Assembly: GCA_020629545.1 (NCBI GenBank)
Contig: JAHDDC010000006.1
Span: 44,782-80,148, forward strand
Reading direction: 5' to 3'
Length of the DNA: 35,367 nt
Origin: Hellea sp.
Lineage (GTDB): Bacteria > Pseudomonadota > Alphaproteobacteria > Caulobacterales > Maricaulaceae
The position numbers and the translations under genes are program-made. Under the pieces are notes generated by a model that was not told the DNA's origin, made no database searches, and saw only the letters and a program-made list of their open reading frames with translations. Shown piece by piece: positions 27,357 to 34,787 of this stretch (the stretch's first letter is position 1; the number at the start of each line of letters is the position of its first letter).

Positions 27357-28649
27357 TTATTTTCCTAACAATCGGCTATCATATGGGTAAGTTGTTAGAT
27401 TTTCAAAGCCAGTTTCTGTGACTAAAACTTGGTTTTCAAGTTTGACGCCTTCGCGCGCCCCCTGTTTGCCAGCAAAGACTTCAACACAAAGAACCATTCC
27501 CGGCTCAAGATGATAATCAAAAGCACCTTCGATGTAACTATCCGGATAATATATACTTGGAAATTCATCGCATAGACCAACCCCATGCATTTTCACGCAA
27601 TATTTATTAGCCTGATATTCATCCGGTAAAACGTGCCCTTTATAAGTCAGGTCTCGCATGGAAACGCCAGGAGCGAGTAGCGTCATATTGGTCTCAACAT
27701 GCTCGTGAGCAATCCGGTAGGTCTCTACTTGTTCGGCGGTAGCATCGGCATCACCAACCAACCAAGTGCGAGACGTATCGACGCAAATGCCAAACAACCC
27801 GATCATATCAGTATCAAAGCCCATGATATCGCCAGTATTCATTATCCGTCCGCTCGCCTCACTCATCCAGGGATTAGTTCTGGGGCCAGATGCCAAAATC
27901 CGAGTCTCGATCCACTCTCCACCCTGGGCTATATTCTCTTTGTGTAGGACAGACCAGAGTTCAACCTCTGCCATGCCGGGCTTCATTGCTTTTTCCATTT
28001 CTGCCATTGCCATTTCGCAGCCAGCAACAGCGCAGCGCATCGCCAAAATTTCGTCAGGAGATTTTATAACTCGCGCATGTTCCATAACGGTTTGTGCATC
28101 AATGATATTGAGATCCGTCGCGAAAAAGGCTTTTGCGATGGTGGTATCCATTCTATCTATCCCGATTGGACCTGACAGCTTGTGTATTCTCAATACGTCC
28201 TGAACTTCGTTGCAAAAGGATCGAGCCTGTTTTCCCACAGTGTCGCCAAACTCGAAATAGAAAGACCCCGCAACCTGACGGACTTCGTTTATACGCGATA
28301 AGTGTTCGGTCATGTGCCGACAATTTGTAAAGTCCCAAAGAATCATATGTCCGGTGACGGTTACAATCGCAGCCCGAGCTAAGTTGTGAGCTGTCCACAG
28401 CTGCATATTCGAGCTATCCGTAGCATAACGTATGTTGAGGGGATCAAATAATAATAAGGCGTCAACTTCACGCTTTTCCATTTCAGAGAGAATGCGTTGA
28501 CGTCGATAAGCTCGAATAGATTCGAGGTTCGGAAGCTCAAGCCCCATTGCCGTCAATTGACTAGTCATTGCCGGTGTAACAAAAACTTCATTCGGATCAT
28601 AATGATGAATGTGTTCACCCGAACGCGCCAGTGGCGTGATTTTTGTCAT
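27357..28649 (-). CDS. dddP: DMSP lyase, M24-peptidase-like
   Basis: 430 aa from ATG 28649 (GGAG six bases upstream; an in-frame ATG at 28661 has no ribosome-binding site). It belongs to the M24/creatinase fold and reads as DddP, which splits DMSP to dimethylsulfide and acrylate. Characteristic segments: FDPLNIRYATDSSNMQLW (68-85), EWIETRILASGPRTNPW (245-261), GICVDTSRTW, MHGVGLCDE. The metal and catalytic residues of DddP align at a constant offset: Asp279, Asp281, Asp291, His355, Glu390, Glu405 and the catalytic Asp361 (295, 297, 307, 371, 406, 421 and 377 in the Ruegeria enzyme as I recall). Ordinary Xaa-Pro peptidases lack the extended DddP segments. It heads an operon with DUF1289 and an AraC-type regulator, divergent from fhs. 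Confidence 0.88.
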   Translation of the reverse strand: MTKITPLARSGEHIHHYDPNEVFVTPAMTSQLTAMGLELPNLESIRAYRRQRILSEMEKREVDALLLFDPLNIRYATDSSNMQLWTAHNLARAAIVTVTGHMILWDFTNCRHMTEHLSRINEVRQVAGSFYFEFGDTVGKQARSFCNEVQDVLRIHKLSGPIGIDRMDTTIAKAFFATDLNIIDAQTVMEHARVIKSPDEILAMRCAVAGCEMAMAEMEKAMKPGMAEVELWSVLHKENIAQGGEWIETRILASGPRTNPWMSEASGRIMNTGDIMGFDTDMIGLFGICVDTSRTWLVGDADATAEQVETYRIAHEHVETNMTLLAPGVSMRDLTYKGHVLPDEYQANKYCVKMHGVGLCDEFPSIYYPDSYIEGAFDYHLEPGMVLCVEVFAGKQGAREGVKLENQVLVTETGFENLTTYPYDSRLLGK

Positions 28650-28720
28650 TTCTGGCTCCATATACGTTATTTGAACCTGAACGATATCTCTGCATAAAAC
28701 TTCAAACGCGTCTCTAAAGC

Positions 28721-28731
28721 TTTTACGACAT
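28721..28731 (-). promoter_or_regulatory. ATGTCGT element facing dddP
   Basis: On the minus strand the site reads ATGTCGTAAAA, 72 bases before the dddP start. The identical 11-mer occurs in opposite orientation at 28810-28820 facing fhs. TGTCG is the core of half-sites of the ArgR/GbdR group of AraC-family regulators, one of which is encoded in this operon. Confidence 0.5.
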
Positions 28732-28809
28732 GCAAAAAACTTATTGTGCGAATAAGCCCCTTTATATGTAAAATGCTATAGCAAAAGGCTTCAATAAGAT
28801 ATTGAATCT

Positions 28810-28852
28810 ATGTCGTAAAAGTGATGCAAAATGTCGTTTTAATGATATCGAT
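28810..28852 (+). promoter_or_regulatory. tandem ATGTCGT direct repeat upstream of fhs
   Basis: ATGTCGTAAAA (28810-28820) and ATGTCGTTTTA (28831-28841) are direct repeats with a period of exactly 21 bases, two helical turns. That is the tandem half-site spacing of ArgR/GbdR-class AraC regulators. A TTTAAT at 28864-28869 could be the -10 element, so the second half-site would overlap the -35 region, as expected for an activator. The promoter itself is inferred. Confidence 0.5.
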
Positions 28853-28899
28853 TAACGTCGCCATTTAATAGCTAAATCCACAACAAAGGGGAAGAAAGC

Positions 28900-30600
28900 A
28901 TGATTGAACAAAACTTACCCGCTCCCGGAGCGCCCGATATTGAAATAGCACGCGCTGCGAAGATGACGCCGATATTGCCGCTGGCAGAAAAAACCCTGGG
29001 GATTCCAGCTGAAGCTCTTGTGCCTTATGGTCACTTCAAGGCTAAGTTGTCTTTGGAGTATATCGACGAGATTAAGGGGCGCCCGAATGGGAAGCTAGTT
29101 TTGGTCACTGCGGTGACACCGACACCCGCGGGTGAAGGTAAAACGACTACAAGCGTTGGTTTGAATGACGGACTAAACCGCATAGGTGTTAAATCCATGG
29201 TTTGTCTGCGAGAGCCATCCTTAGGCCCTTGTTTCGGAATGAAAGGCGGAGCCGCGGGAGGTGGCCGTGCTCAAGTCCTCCCGATGGAAGATATCAATCT
29301 TCATTTTAATGGTGACTTTCACGCTATCACATCAGCTCATTCACTAATATCGGCTATGCTCGATAACCATATGCAGTGGGGTAATGAGCTTGATATCGAT
29401 CCGCGCCGGATTACATGGCGCCGTGTGGTCGACATGAATGACCGGGTTCTTCGGAATATCGTTATTGGGATGGGTGGTCCTACGCAAGGTGTTGTCCGTC
29501 AGGATGGTTTTGATATTACCGTAGCGTCTGAGATTATGGCGATTTTCTGTTTGGCGACGGACCTGAAAGATCTGCAAAAGCGGATTGGCGATATTATACT
29601 AGGTCAGACCCACGCAAAGAAGCCTGTTACAGTTAGAGATATTGGTGCTGACGGCGCTGTGACGGTTCTGCTCAAAGATGCATTCCAGCCGAATTTGGTT
29701 CAATCTATTGAACATAATTTAGCATTCATACATGGCGGACCATTTGCGAATATCGCTCACGGCTGTAATTCCGTGGTTGCGACTCAAACCGCTTTGAAAA
29801 TGGCTGACGTTGTTGTCACTGAGGCCGGGTTTGGTGCGGACCTAGGCGCCGAGAAGTTTTTGGACATCAAGTGTCGGCAGTCTGGTTTGAGGCCTGATGC
29901 TGTTGTTCTGGTTGCGACTGTGCGGGCGATGAAGATGCAGGGCGGTGTTGCCAAAGGCGATCTGAGTGAACCGAACGCGGCGGCAGTTGCCGAGGGCGGC
30001 GTTAACTTACAACGTCACATTCAAAATATGAAAAAGTTCGGTGTTCAGCCTGTCGTGGCATTGAATCATTTTGTTCACGATACGGCGGATGAAGTTGCTG
30101 AAATTCAAAAGATTTGCGACTCAGAAGGCGTTCAGATGTGTTTGTCAAAGCATTGGGCAGAAGGCGGCGCCGGCGCCGAGGATCTGGCTAAGGCGGTTAA
30201 AGGCATACTTGATGGTCCAAAGCCTGATGTCACGTTAATGTATTCTGACGACATGAAGCTCAAGGCAAAGGTAGAAGCTGTCGCCAAAGAGATCTACCGT
30301 GCAGATGGTGTCACTTTTAGCGGCGAAGCGTCTAGCGCAATTCGAAAAATCGAAAAGATGGGTTTTGGTCATCTCCCAATTTGCATCGCCAAGACGCAAT
30401 CTAGTTTTTCAACGGATGCGAAGAAACTTGGTGCAACCAGTAATCATACGGTTGAGGTCCGGGAAGCGACTCTCAATGCAGGTGCAGGATTCGTAGTTAT
30501 GGTATGCGGCACGATCATGCGTATGCCTGGGCTGCCTCGTCATCCGGCAGCATTGGATATTGGGCTGGATGAGGATGGACAAATAGTAGGATTGGCTTAG
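28900..30600 (+). CDS. fhs: formate-tetrahydrofolate ligase
   Basis: 566 aa, normal for Fhs. It has the nucleotide-binding loop [16 protein letters not shown] (73-88) and the conserved [19 protein letters not shown] (104-122), which holds substrate. The reaction formate + THF + ATP to 10-formyl-THF is reversible; in a demethylating aerobe it can run toward formate and make ATP, feeding the Fds formate dehydrogenase. AGGGGA lies before ATG 28900. It is first of a same-strand run through 35367, 50 bases before the corrinoid protein gene. The upstream region carries the tandem ATGTCGT elements shared with dddP. Confidence 0.96.
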   Translation: MIEQNLPAPGAPDIEIARAAKMTPILPLAEKTLGIPAEALVPYGHFKAKLSLEYIDEIKGRPNGKLVLVTAVTPTPAGEGKTTTSVGLNDGLNRIGVKSMVCLREPSLGPCFGMKGGAAGGGRAQVLPMEDINLHFNGDFHAITSAHSLISAMLDNHMQWGNELDIDPRRITWRRVVDMNDRVLRNIVIGMGGPTQGVVRQDGFDITVASEIMAIFCLATDLKDLQKRIGDIILGQTHAKKPVTVRDIGADGAVTVLLKDAFQPNLVQSIEHNLAFIHGGPFANIAHGCNSVVATQTALKMADVVVTEAGFGADLGAEKFLDIKCRQSGLRPDAVVLVATVRAMKMQGGVAKGDLSEPNAAAVAEGGVNLQRHIQNMKKFGVQPVVALNHFVHDTADEVAEIQKICDSEGVQMCLSKHWAEGGAGAEDLAKAVKGILDGPKPDVTLMYSDDMKLKAKVEAVAKEIYRADGVTFSGEASSAIRKIEKMGFGHLPICIAKTQSSFSTDAKKLGATSNHTVEVREATLNAGAGFVVMVCGTIMRMPGLPRHPAALDIGLDEDGQIVGLA

Positions 30601-30650
30601 GGAATTCATGCTAGCGTATCGTGAGTCGAGCCTAATCGTGAGGAAATGAA

Positions 30651-31340
30651 ATGAGTGATCAAGACGAAGAAATCATCCTGAAAGATTTGGATGACAATGA
30701 GTTAGTCCAGCAAATGCAGGACGACCTATATGATGGTATGATCGAAGAAGTTACCGAGGGAACACAAATCCTTTTAGACCGTGGATGGGATGCCAATATG
30801 GTTCTCAATGATGCGCTAGTTGAAGGCATGCGCATCGTGGGGATTGATTTCCGTGACGGAATTTTATTCGTTCCCGAGGTTCTGCAATCCGCTAATGCTA
30901 TGAAAGGCGGGATGGGGCTATTGCGTCCGATTCTGGCCAATAGTGACAATAAATCCAGTACCGGAACCTATGTTATTGGAACCGTTAAAGGCGATATCCA
31001 TGATATTGGAAAAAACCTTGTTGGTATGATGCTTGAAGGTGCAGGTTTTGAGGTCCATGACCTTGGAATCAATACTTCGGTAGATGAGTATCTCGAGGCA
31101 ATCGATAAATATCAGCCCGATATTTTAGGAATGTCAGCTCTGCTCACGACAACTATGCCGTATATGGGAGTTGTTATCGAAGAGCTCGATAAGCGTAACA
31201 TCCTTAAGGAGCTTCCAGTCATGGTTGGCGGTGCGCCGCTCAATCAGGAATTCGCAGATGCGATCAACGCTCACACATATGGACGTGACGCGGCAATGAG
31301 TTCGGAGCTCGCAAAAGCGATCGTTGGTAAAAACCGGTAA
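30651..31340 (+). CDS. corrinoid (B12-binding) methyl-carrier protein
   Basis: 229 aa with the two-part layout of MtgC/MttC/MtbC-type corrinoid proteins: a helical cap domain (about 15-95) and a Rossmann-type cobalamin domain (105-229). The lower-ligand motif D115-I-H117-D-I-G120 is intact, followed by SALLTTTMPYMG (about 164-175) and VMVGGAPLNQEFAD. It would carry a methyl group on Co between a substrate-specific methyltransferase and the pterin methyltransferase at 33469. No MttB-family substrate methyltransferase is present in the window. AGGA six bases before the ATG. Acidic N-terminal tail (SDQDEEIILKDLDDNE). Confidence 0.93.
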   Translation: MSDQDEEIILKDLDDNELVQQMQDDLYDGMIEEVTEGTQILLDRGWDANMVLNDALVEGMRIVGIDFRDGILFVPEVLQSANAMKGGMGLLRPILANSDNKSSTGTYVIGTVKGDIHDIGKNLVGMMLEGAGFEVHDLGINTSVDEYLEAIDKYQPDILGMSALLTTTMPYMGVVIEELDKRNILKELPVMVGGAPLNQEFADAINAHTYGRDAAMSSELAKAIVGKNR

Positions 31341-31345
31341 ATGAA

Positions 31346-31975
31346 ATGCAAGGCCCTCAGGATCAAGACCAGCCAAAAACGCTGATACTGGCCTGCGGGG
31401 CATTGGCAAAAGAGATTTTGGTCCTCACTGAGCAATTGGGGTCAGCTGCTGACCTCCAATGTTTGCCTGCAGGTTACCACAATTTTCCGGAAAAGATTGT
31501 TCCCGCGCTTCGCGCCGAACTTGATAGCCGACAAGACGATTATGACAATGTTCTAATCGGGTATGGCGATTGCGGGACGGGAGGCGGTCTTGATCGTTTG
31601 TTAAAGGACTATCCAAAAGCGTCGAGATTGCCAGGCGCCCATTGCTATGCCTTTTATGCTGGGCTTGATGTCTTCGACGCAATGATGGAAGATGAACTTG
31701 GGACGTTTTTCTTGACTGATTATCTTGTCCGTCATTTCAATACATTGATCGTCAAGGGGTTTGGAATGGATCGGTTTCCCAATCTGAAGGACATGTATTT
31801 CGAACACTACAAAAAGCTTGTATATCTGGTTCAGGATCCCTCACAAAACCTGTCCGAGAAAGCGCTAGAAGCTGCCAAATATCTGGGCCTCGAATATTCT
31901 GAGAAAGTAGTGGGGTATGGTTTGATGGCGGATCACATCGTGAAACATTCAATTGCCGAGGCTAACCATGTATAA
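31346..31975 (+). CDS. DUF1638 domain-containing protein
   Basis: 209 aa. The family is recognised from LILACGALAKEI (13-24), IGYGDCGTGGGLDRLL (71-86) and PGAHCYAFYAGLDVF (96-110). Conserved-looking Cys17, Cys76, Cys100 and His45 could bind a metal or cobalamin, but no function is established to my knowledge. DUF1638 genes are repeatedly seen beside corrinoid proteins and their methyltransferases, which is the arrangement here: 5 bases after the corrinoid gene, 8-base overlap with metV. A role as accessory or chaperone for the corrinoid protein is a guess. No ribosome-binding site is obvious, which suits coupling to the upstream gene. Confidence 0.85.
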   Translation: MQGPQDQDQPKTLILACGALAKEILVLTEQLGSAADLQCLPAGYHNFPEKIVPALRAELDSRQDDYDNVLIGYGDCGTGGGLDRLLKDYPKASRLPGAHCYAFYAGLDVFDAMMEDELGTFFLTDYLVRHFNTLIVKGFGMDRFPNLKDMYFEHYKKLVYLVQDPSQNLSEKALEAAKYLGLEYSEKVVGYGLMADHIVKHSIAEANHV

Positions 31976-32435
31976 AATTCGCCTCTTTGCCATCAGACAT
32001 TCCAGGTTCTTCGAAGGGCTCTATAACGCCGTGAATCCCATAATTGTCAGTTCTTTGAAGGGAATTGATAAAGTTTTCGGAAAATCACTCGACGGACCAA
32101 TTACAGCTGCAGAAGCTGGCTTAAAAGGGTTGTTGTTTGATTGCAAAATGTGCGGAAATTGCGCTTTGTCAAAAACCGGTATGAGTTGCCCTATGAATTG
32201 TCCAAAAACAATTCGCAATGGCCCTTGCGGTGGCGTTCGAGCGGACGGTACGTGCGAAGTTAAGCCAGAAATGAAATGTGTATGGGTGCAGGCCTGGGAT
32301 GGTGCGTCCCGCATGAAGGCTGGTGAAGATATCAAGAATATCGAGTTTGCGGTTGATAATCGTGACAAAGGTAAATCGACTTGGCTGCGTATAGCTCGAG
32401 GTGAAATTGCGGAGAAGGTCAATGATCGACATTGA
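31968..32435 (+). CDS. metV: MetV-type methylene-THF reductase cysteine-rich subunit
   Basis: 155 aa from ATG 31968. The core is a cysteine-rich block: Cys59, 62, 65, 74, 78, 87, 96 and 104 (CKMCGNCALSKTGMSC, then PMNCPKTIRNGPCGG), matching the MTHFR C-terminal domain that in acetogens is the separate MetV subunit of MetVF. These cysteines bind Zn and/or an iron-sulfur cluster in that family. MetV passes electrons to or from the flavin of MetF and determines the electron partner. It overlaps metF by 14 bases, so the two are surely made together. In proteobacteria MetF usually works alone, so the presence of MetV is notable. N-terminal 45 residues are helical and hydrophobic-poor, without a signal peptide. 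Confidence 0.88.
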   Translation: MYKIRLFAIRHSRFFEGLYNAVNPIIVSSLKGIDKVFGKSLDGPITAAEAGLKGLLFDCKMCGNCALSKTGMSCPMNCPKTIRNGPCGGVRADGTCEVKPEMKCVWVQAWDGASRMKAGEDIKNIEFAVDNRDKGKSTWLRIARGEIAEKVNDRH

Positions 32436-33459
32436 TGCGATGCAAAACCCCGAAAAAGTAGGGACTAATCCTGGAGATCCTCTTCCGCGTCTGGAGGGAC
32501 ACGTTTCTCACGGTCGTTTTGAACAAGTTCTGCGCGCGGGCCATTTTGCAGTCACAACTGAAATTGCGCCGCCTGACTCAGCTGACCCAACAGAGGTCCT
32601 GAGGCGAGCGTCTTTGTTTGACGGCTATGTCGATGCGATTAACGCAACTGACGGTTCTGGTGCGCATTGCCATATGTCGAGCCTGGCCGTTTGCGCCATT
32701 CTAACGAGAGCTGGGTACTCGCCGATTTTACAGGTTTCTTGTCGGGATCGAAATCGCATCTCAATTCAAGGCGACACACTTGGCGCCGCCGCGCTAGGGG
32801 TTTGTAATGTCTTGTGTTTGTCCGGGGATGACGTAGGGGCAGGTGATCACCCTGAGGCAAAGCCAGTCTTCGATTTGGATTCGATTTCATTAGCAAAAAC
32901 GATACGAACGATGCGTGACGATGGTCAGTTTTTATCCGGGCGAAAGCTCGATTTAGCACCAAGAATGATGATAGGGTCTTCGATTAATCCTTTTGTTCCG
33001 CCTATCGCCAATCGAGCGGATCAACTTGCGAAGAAAATTGCCTCCGGAGCTGAGTTTATTCAGTCGCAATACTGTTTCGATATGCCTATTCTACGAGATT
33101 TTATGGCCAGGGCTCGAGATCTGGGCCTAACGGAAAAGGCTTATATCATAATCGGAGTGGGAATTTTGCCTTCGGCGAAAACTGCCAGATGGATGAGAGA
33201 TAATGTTCCCGGTGTCCACATTCCGGATGAAGTTATAAAGCGGCAGGAGCAAGCTGATAAGCCCAAGCTAGAGGGCCGAAAAATTTGTTCAGAAATCATG
33301 CAGCAAATTAAAGAGATCGACGGTGTCGCAGGGGTGCATGTTATGGCTTATCGACAGGAAAAATGGGTCGGTGATGTCGTTAAGCGATCAGGCGTCTTAG
33401 ACGGACGTCAACCTTGGGCGCCTGAAAAATCATTCGCAGATATACAAGCTATTACATAG
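32422..33459 (+). CDS. metF: methylenetetrahydrofolate reductase
   Basis: 345 aa from ATG 32422 (the frame opens at 32401, but GGAGAAGG precedes 32422). MetF TIM-barrel fold with FAD: VTTEIAPPDSADP (43-55) contains the catalytic Glu, VDAINATDGSGA is the usual second strand motif, and VSCRDRNRISIQGDTLGAAALGV and GAEFIQSQYCFD follow. Converts methylene-THF and methyl-THF. Paired with MetV it resembles the MetVF complex rather than the NADH-dependent E. coli MetF. In this window it would oxidise methyl-THF made by DmdA and by the corrinoid methyltransferase, a direction that needs an acceptor more positive than NAD; the acceptor is not evident. Nine bases before the next gene. Confidence 0.93.
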   Translation: MIDIDAMQNPEKVGTNPGDPLPRLEGHVSHGRFEQVLRAGHFAVTTEIAPPDSADPTEVLRRASLFDGYVDAINATDGSGAHCHMSSLAVCAILTRAGYSPILQVSCRDRNRISIQGDTLGAAALGVCNVLCLSGDDVGAGDHPEAKPVFDLDSISLAKTIRTMRDDGQFLSGRKLDLAPRMMIGSSINPFVPPIANRADQLAKKIASGAEFIQSQYCFDMPILRDFMARARDLGLTEKAYIIIGVGILPSAKTARWMRDNVPGVHIPDEVIKRQEQADKPKLEGRKICSEIMQQIKEIDGVAGVHVMAYRQEKWVGDVVKRSGVLDGRQPWAPEKSFADIQAIT

Positions 33460-33468
33460 GAAATCATA

Positions 33469-34380
33469 ATGGCCAGAACCGTATTAACATCCGCTTCCAA
33501 AGAAGTTGTCATTGGCTTTGATCAGCCCTTTGCCATGATCGGCGAAAGGATCAATCCAACGGGACGGAAGCTTTTCTCTAAAGAGCTTAAGGAAAAGAAT
33601 TATTGGCGCGTAAAAAAAGAAGCGCTTTCACAAGTGGAGGCCGGCGCGCAAATTTTGGATGTCAATGTGGGTGTCCCTCTCGCTGATGAGCCTGCCATTA
33701 TGGCCGAGGTCATTCCTCTTATTCAAAGTCTGACCGATGTCCCGTTATGTATTGATAGTTCTATTATTGAAGCGCTTGAATCTGGCTTGTCCGTGTATAA
33801 AGGTCGTCCATTGGTCAATTCTACAACGGCTGAAGAAGAAGTCATGGAACGTGTTCTGCCGCTTGTGGCGAAATATGATTGTGCAGTCGTTGCGATCTCT
33901 AATGATGACACGGGGATATCTGAAGACCCAGATGTTAGATTCGAAGTCGCTAAACGTATCGTAAATCGAGCATCAGATTACGGTATTAAAGCAGAAGATG
34001 TTGTGGTGGACCCTCTGGTAATGCCTATCGGTGCAGTGGGGACTGCGGGTACGGATTGCTTTAAGCTAATCGGAAGACTTAGAAATGAGTTGGGCGTTAA
34101 TACCACTTGCGGGGCGTCTAACATTGCGTTTGGATTGCCCAACCGTCACGCGATCAATAATGCATTTCTACCAATGCTAGCTTGTGCGGGCATGACCTCA
34201 GCTATCGTCAATCCACTTCACGAAGGCCTAGTTCCAGCTGTTAGAGCCGCAGATGTTTTGAATAATAATGATGCCAATTGTGCTAATTGGATAAAACACT
34301 ATCGCCCAGCACCAGCAGCGGGAGATGAAGGCGGGCGCGGCGCACGGGGTAATCGTAGACGCAAACGGTCTGCTAGTTAG
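33469..34380 (+). CDS. methyltetrahydrofolate:corrinoid methyltransferase (MtgA/AcsE type)
   Basis: 303 aa, pterin-binding TIM barrel of the DHPS-like group. GERINPTG (26-33), AGAQILDVNVG (58-68), CIDSSIIEALE, VNSTTAEE, VVVDPLVMPIG and TTCGASNIAFGLPNR are the expected strands and Asn/Asp contacts. It moves a methyl group between the corrinoid protein and THF. The length is somewhat more than AcsE/MtgA (about 260-270) because of a basic tail of about 20 residues (EGGRGARGNRRRKRSAS) that could contact a partner or nucleic acid. It sits in one operon with the corrinoid protein, MetVF and a reactivase, and overlaps the next gene (TAG/GTG, one base). Confidence 0.93.
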   Translation: MARTVLTSASKEVVIGFDQPFAMIGERINPTGRKLFSKELKEKNYWRVKKEALSQVEAGAQILDVNVGVPLADEPAIMAEVIPLIQSLTDVPLCIDSSIIEALESGLSVYKGRPLVNSTTAEEEVMERVLPLVAKYDCAVVAISNDDTGISEDPDVRFEVAKRIVNRASDYGIKAEDVVVDPLVMPIGAVGTAGTDCFKLIGRLRNELGVNTTCGASNIAFGLPNRHAINNAFLPMLACAGMTSAIVNPLHEGLVPAVRAADVLNNNDANCANWIKHYRPAPAAGDEGGRGARGNRRRKRSAS

Positions 34381-34787
34381 TGGGCGAGGTATATACAGGG
34401 TCATGCCTTTGCGGTTCGGTCACCTTTGAGGCGGACGGACTCTCCGACATATGGTACTGTCATTGTAAACAATGCCAAAAGCTGACGGGGTTGTATATTT
34501 CCGCGGCTGGCGTCGAGAAAGACAAGTTGACGATTTCCGGAACTGTAAATTGGCTCCCAATTTCTGGGAAATCACAATCTGGACGTTGTGCCGATTGTGG
34601 AAGTTATATGTTTTGGGACATGCATGGTAGCCCTTCGATGTCCGTGTTAACGGGTTGCGTTGACGACACCTCGGGGCTTACGGTTAGAGGTCATATTTAC
34701 GTTGAGGAAAAGCCGTCACATTACGAAATAACAGATGGCCTCCCGCAATATAAAGGATATCCGGAAGAGGGTACACGCAGCACTTAA
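34380..34787 (+). CDS. GFA-family (glutathione-dependent formaldehyde-activating-like) protein
   Basis: 135 aa. The zinc pattern of the GFA/Mss4-like fold is complete: Cys9-L-Cys11, Cys27-H-Cys29-x2-Cys32 and Cys70-x2-Cys73. GTG start overlapping the preceding TAG as TAGTG; no ATG is available at this end. The family was named for S-hydroxymethylglutathione formation, though most members have unknown substrates. Between a pterin methyltransferase and a reactivase it might deal with formaldehyde from the Rieske oxygenase or serve another thiol role; not proven. One base overlap with the next gene (TAATG). Confidence 0.88.
   Translation: MGEVYTGSCLCGSVTFEADGLSDIWYCHCKQCQKLTGLYISAAGVEKDKLTISGTVNWLPISGKSQSGRCADCGSYMFWDMHGSPSMSVLTGCVDDTSGLTVRGHIYVEEKPSHYEITDGLPQYKGYPEEGTRST

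Noticed and set aside
27357-28649. Xaa-Pro aminopeptidase or creatinase
   Set aside because: The fold is shared, but the extended segments and all seven key residues at constant offset point to DddP. Creatinase remains a remote possibility given the betaine/sarcosine context.
30601-30650. Cobalamin riboswitch before the corrinoid gene
   Set aside because: The gap is 50 bases, too short for a B12 riboswitch, and no B12-box sequence is visible.
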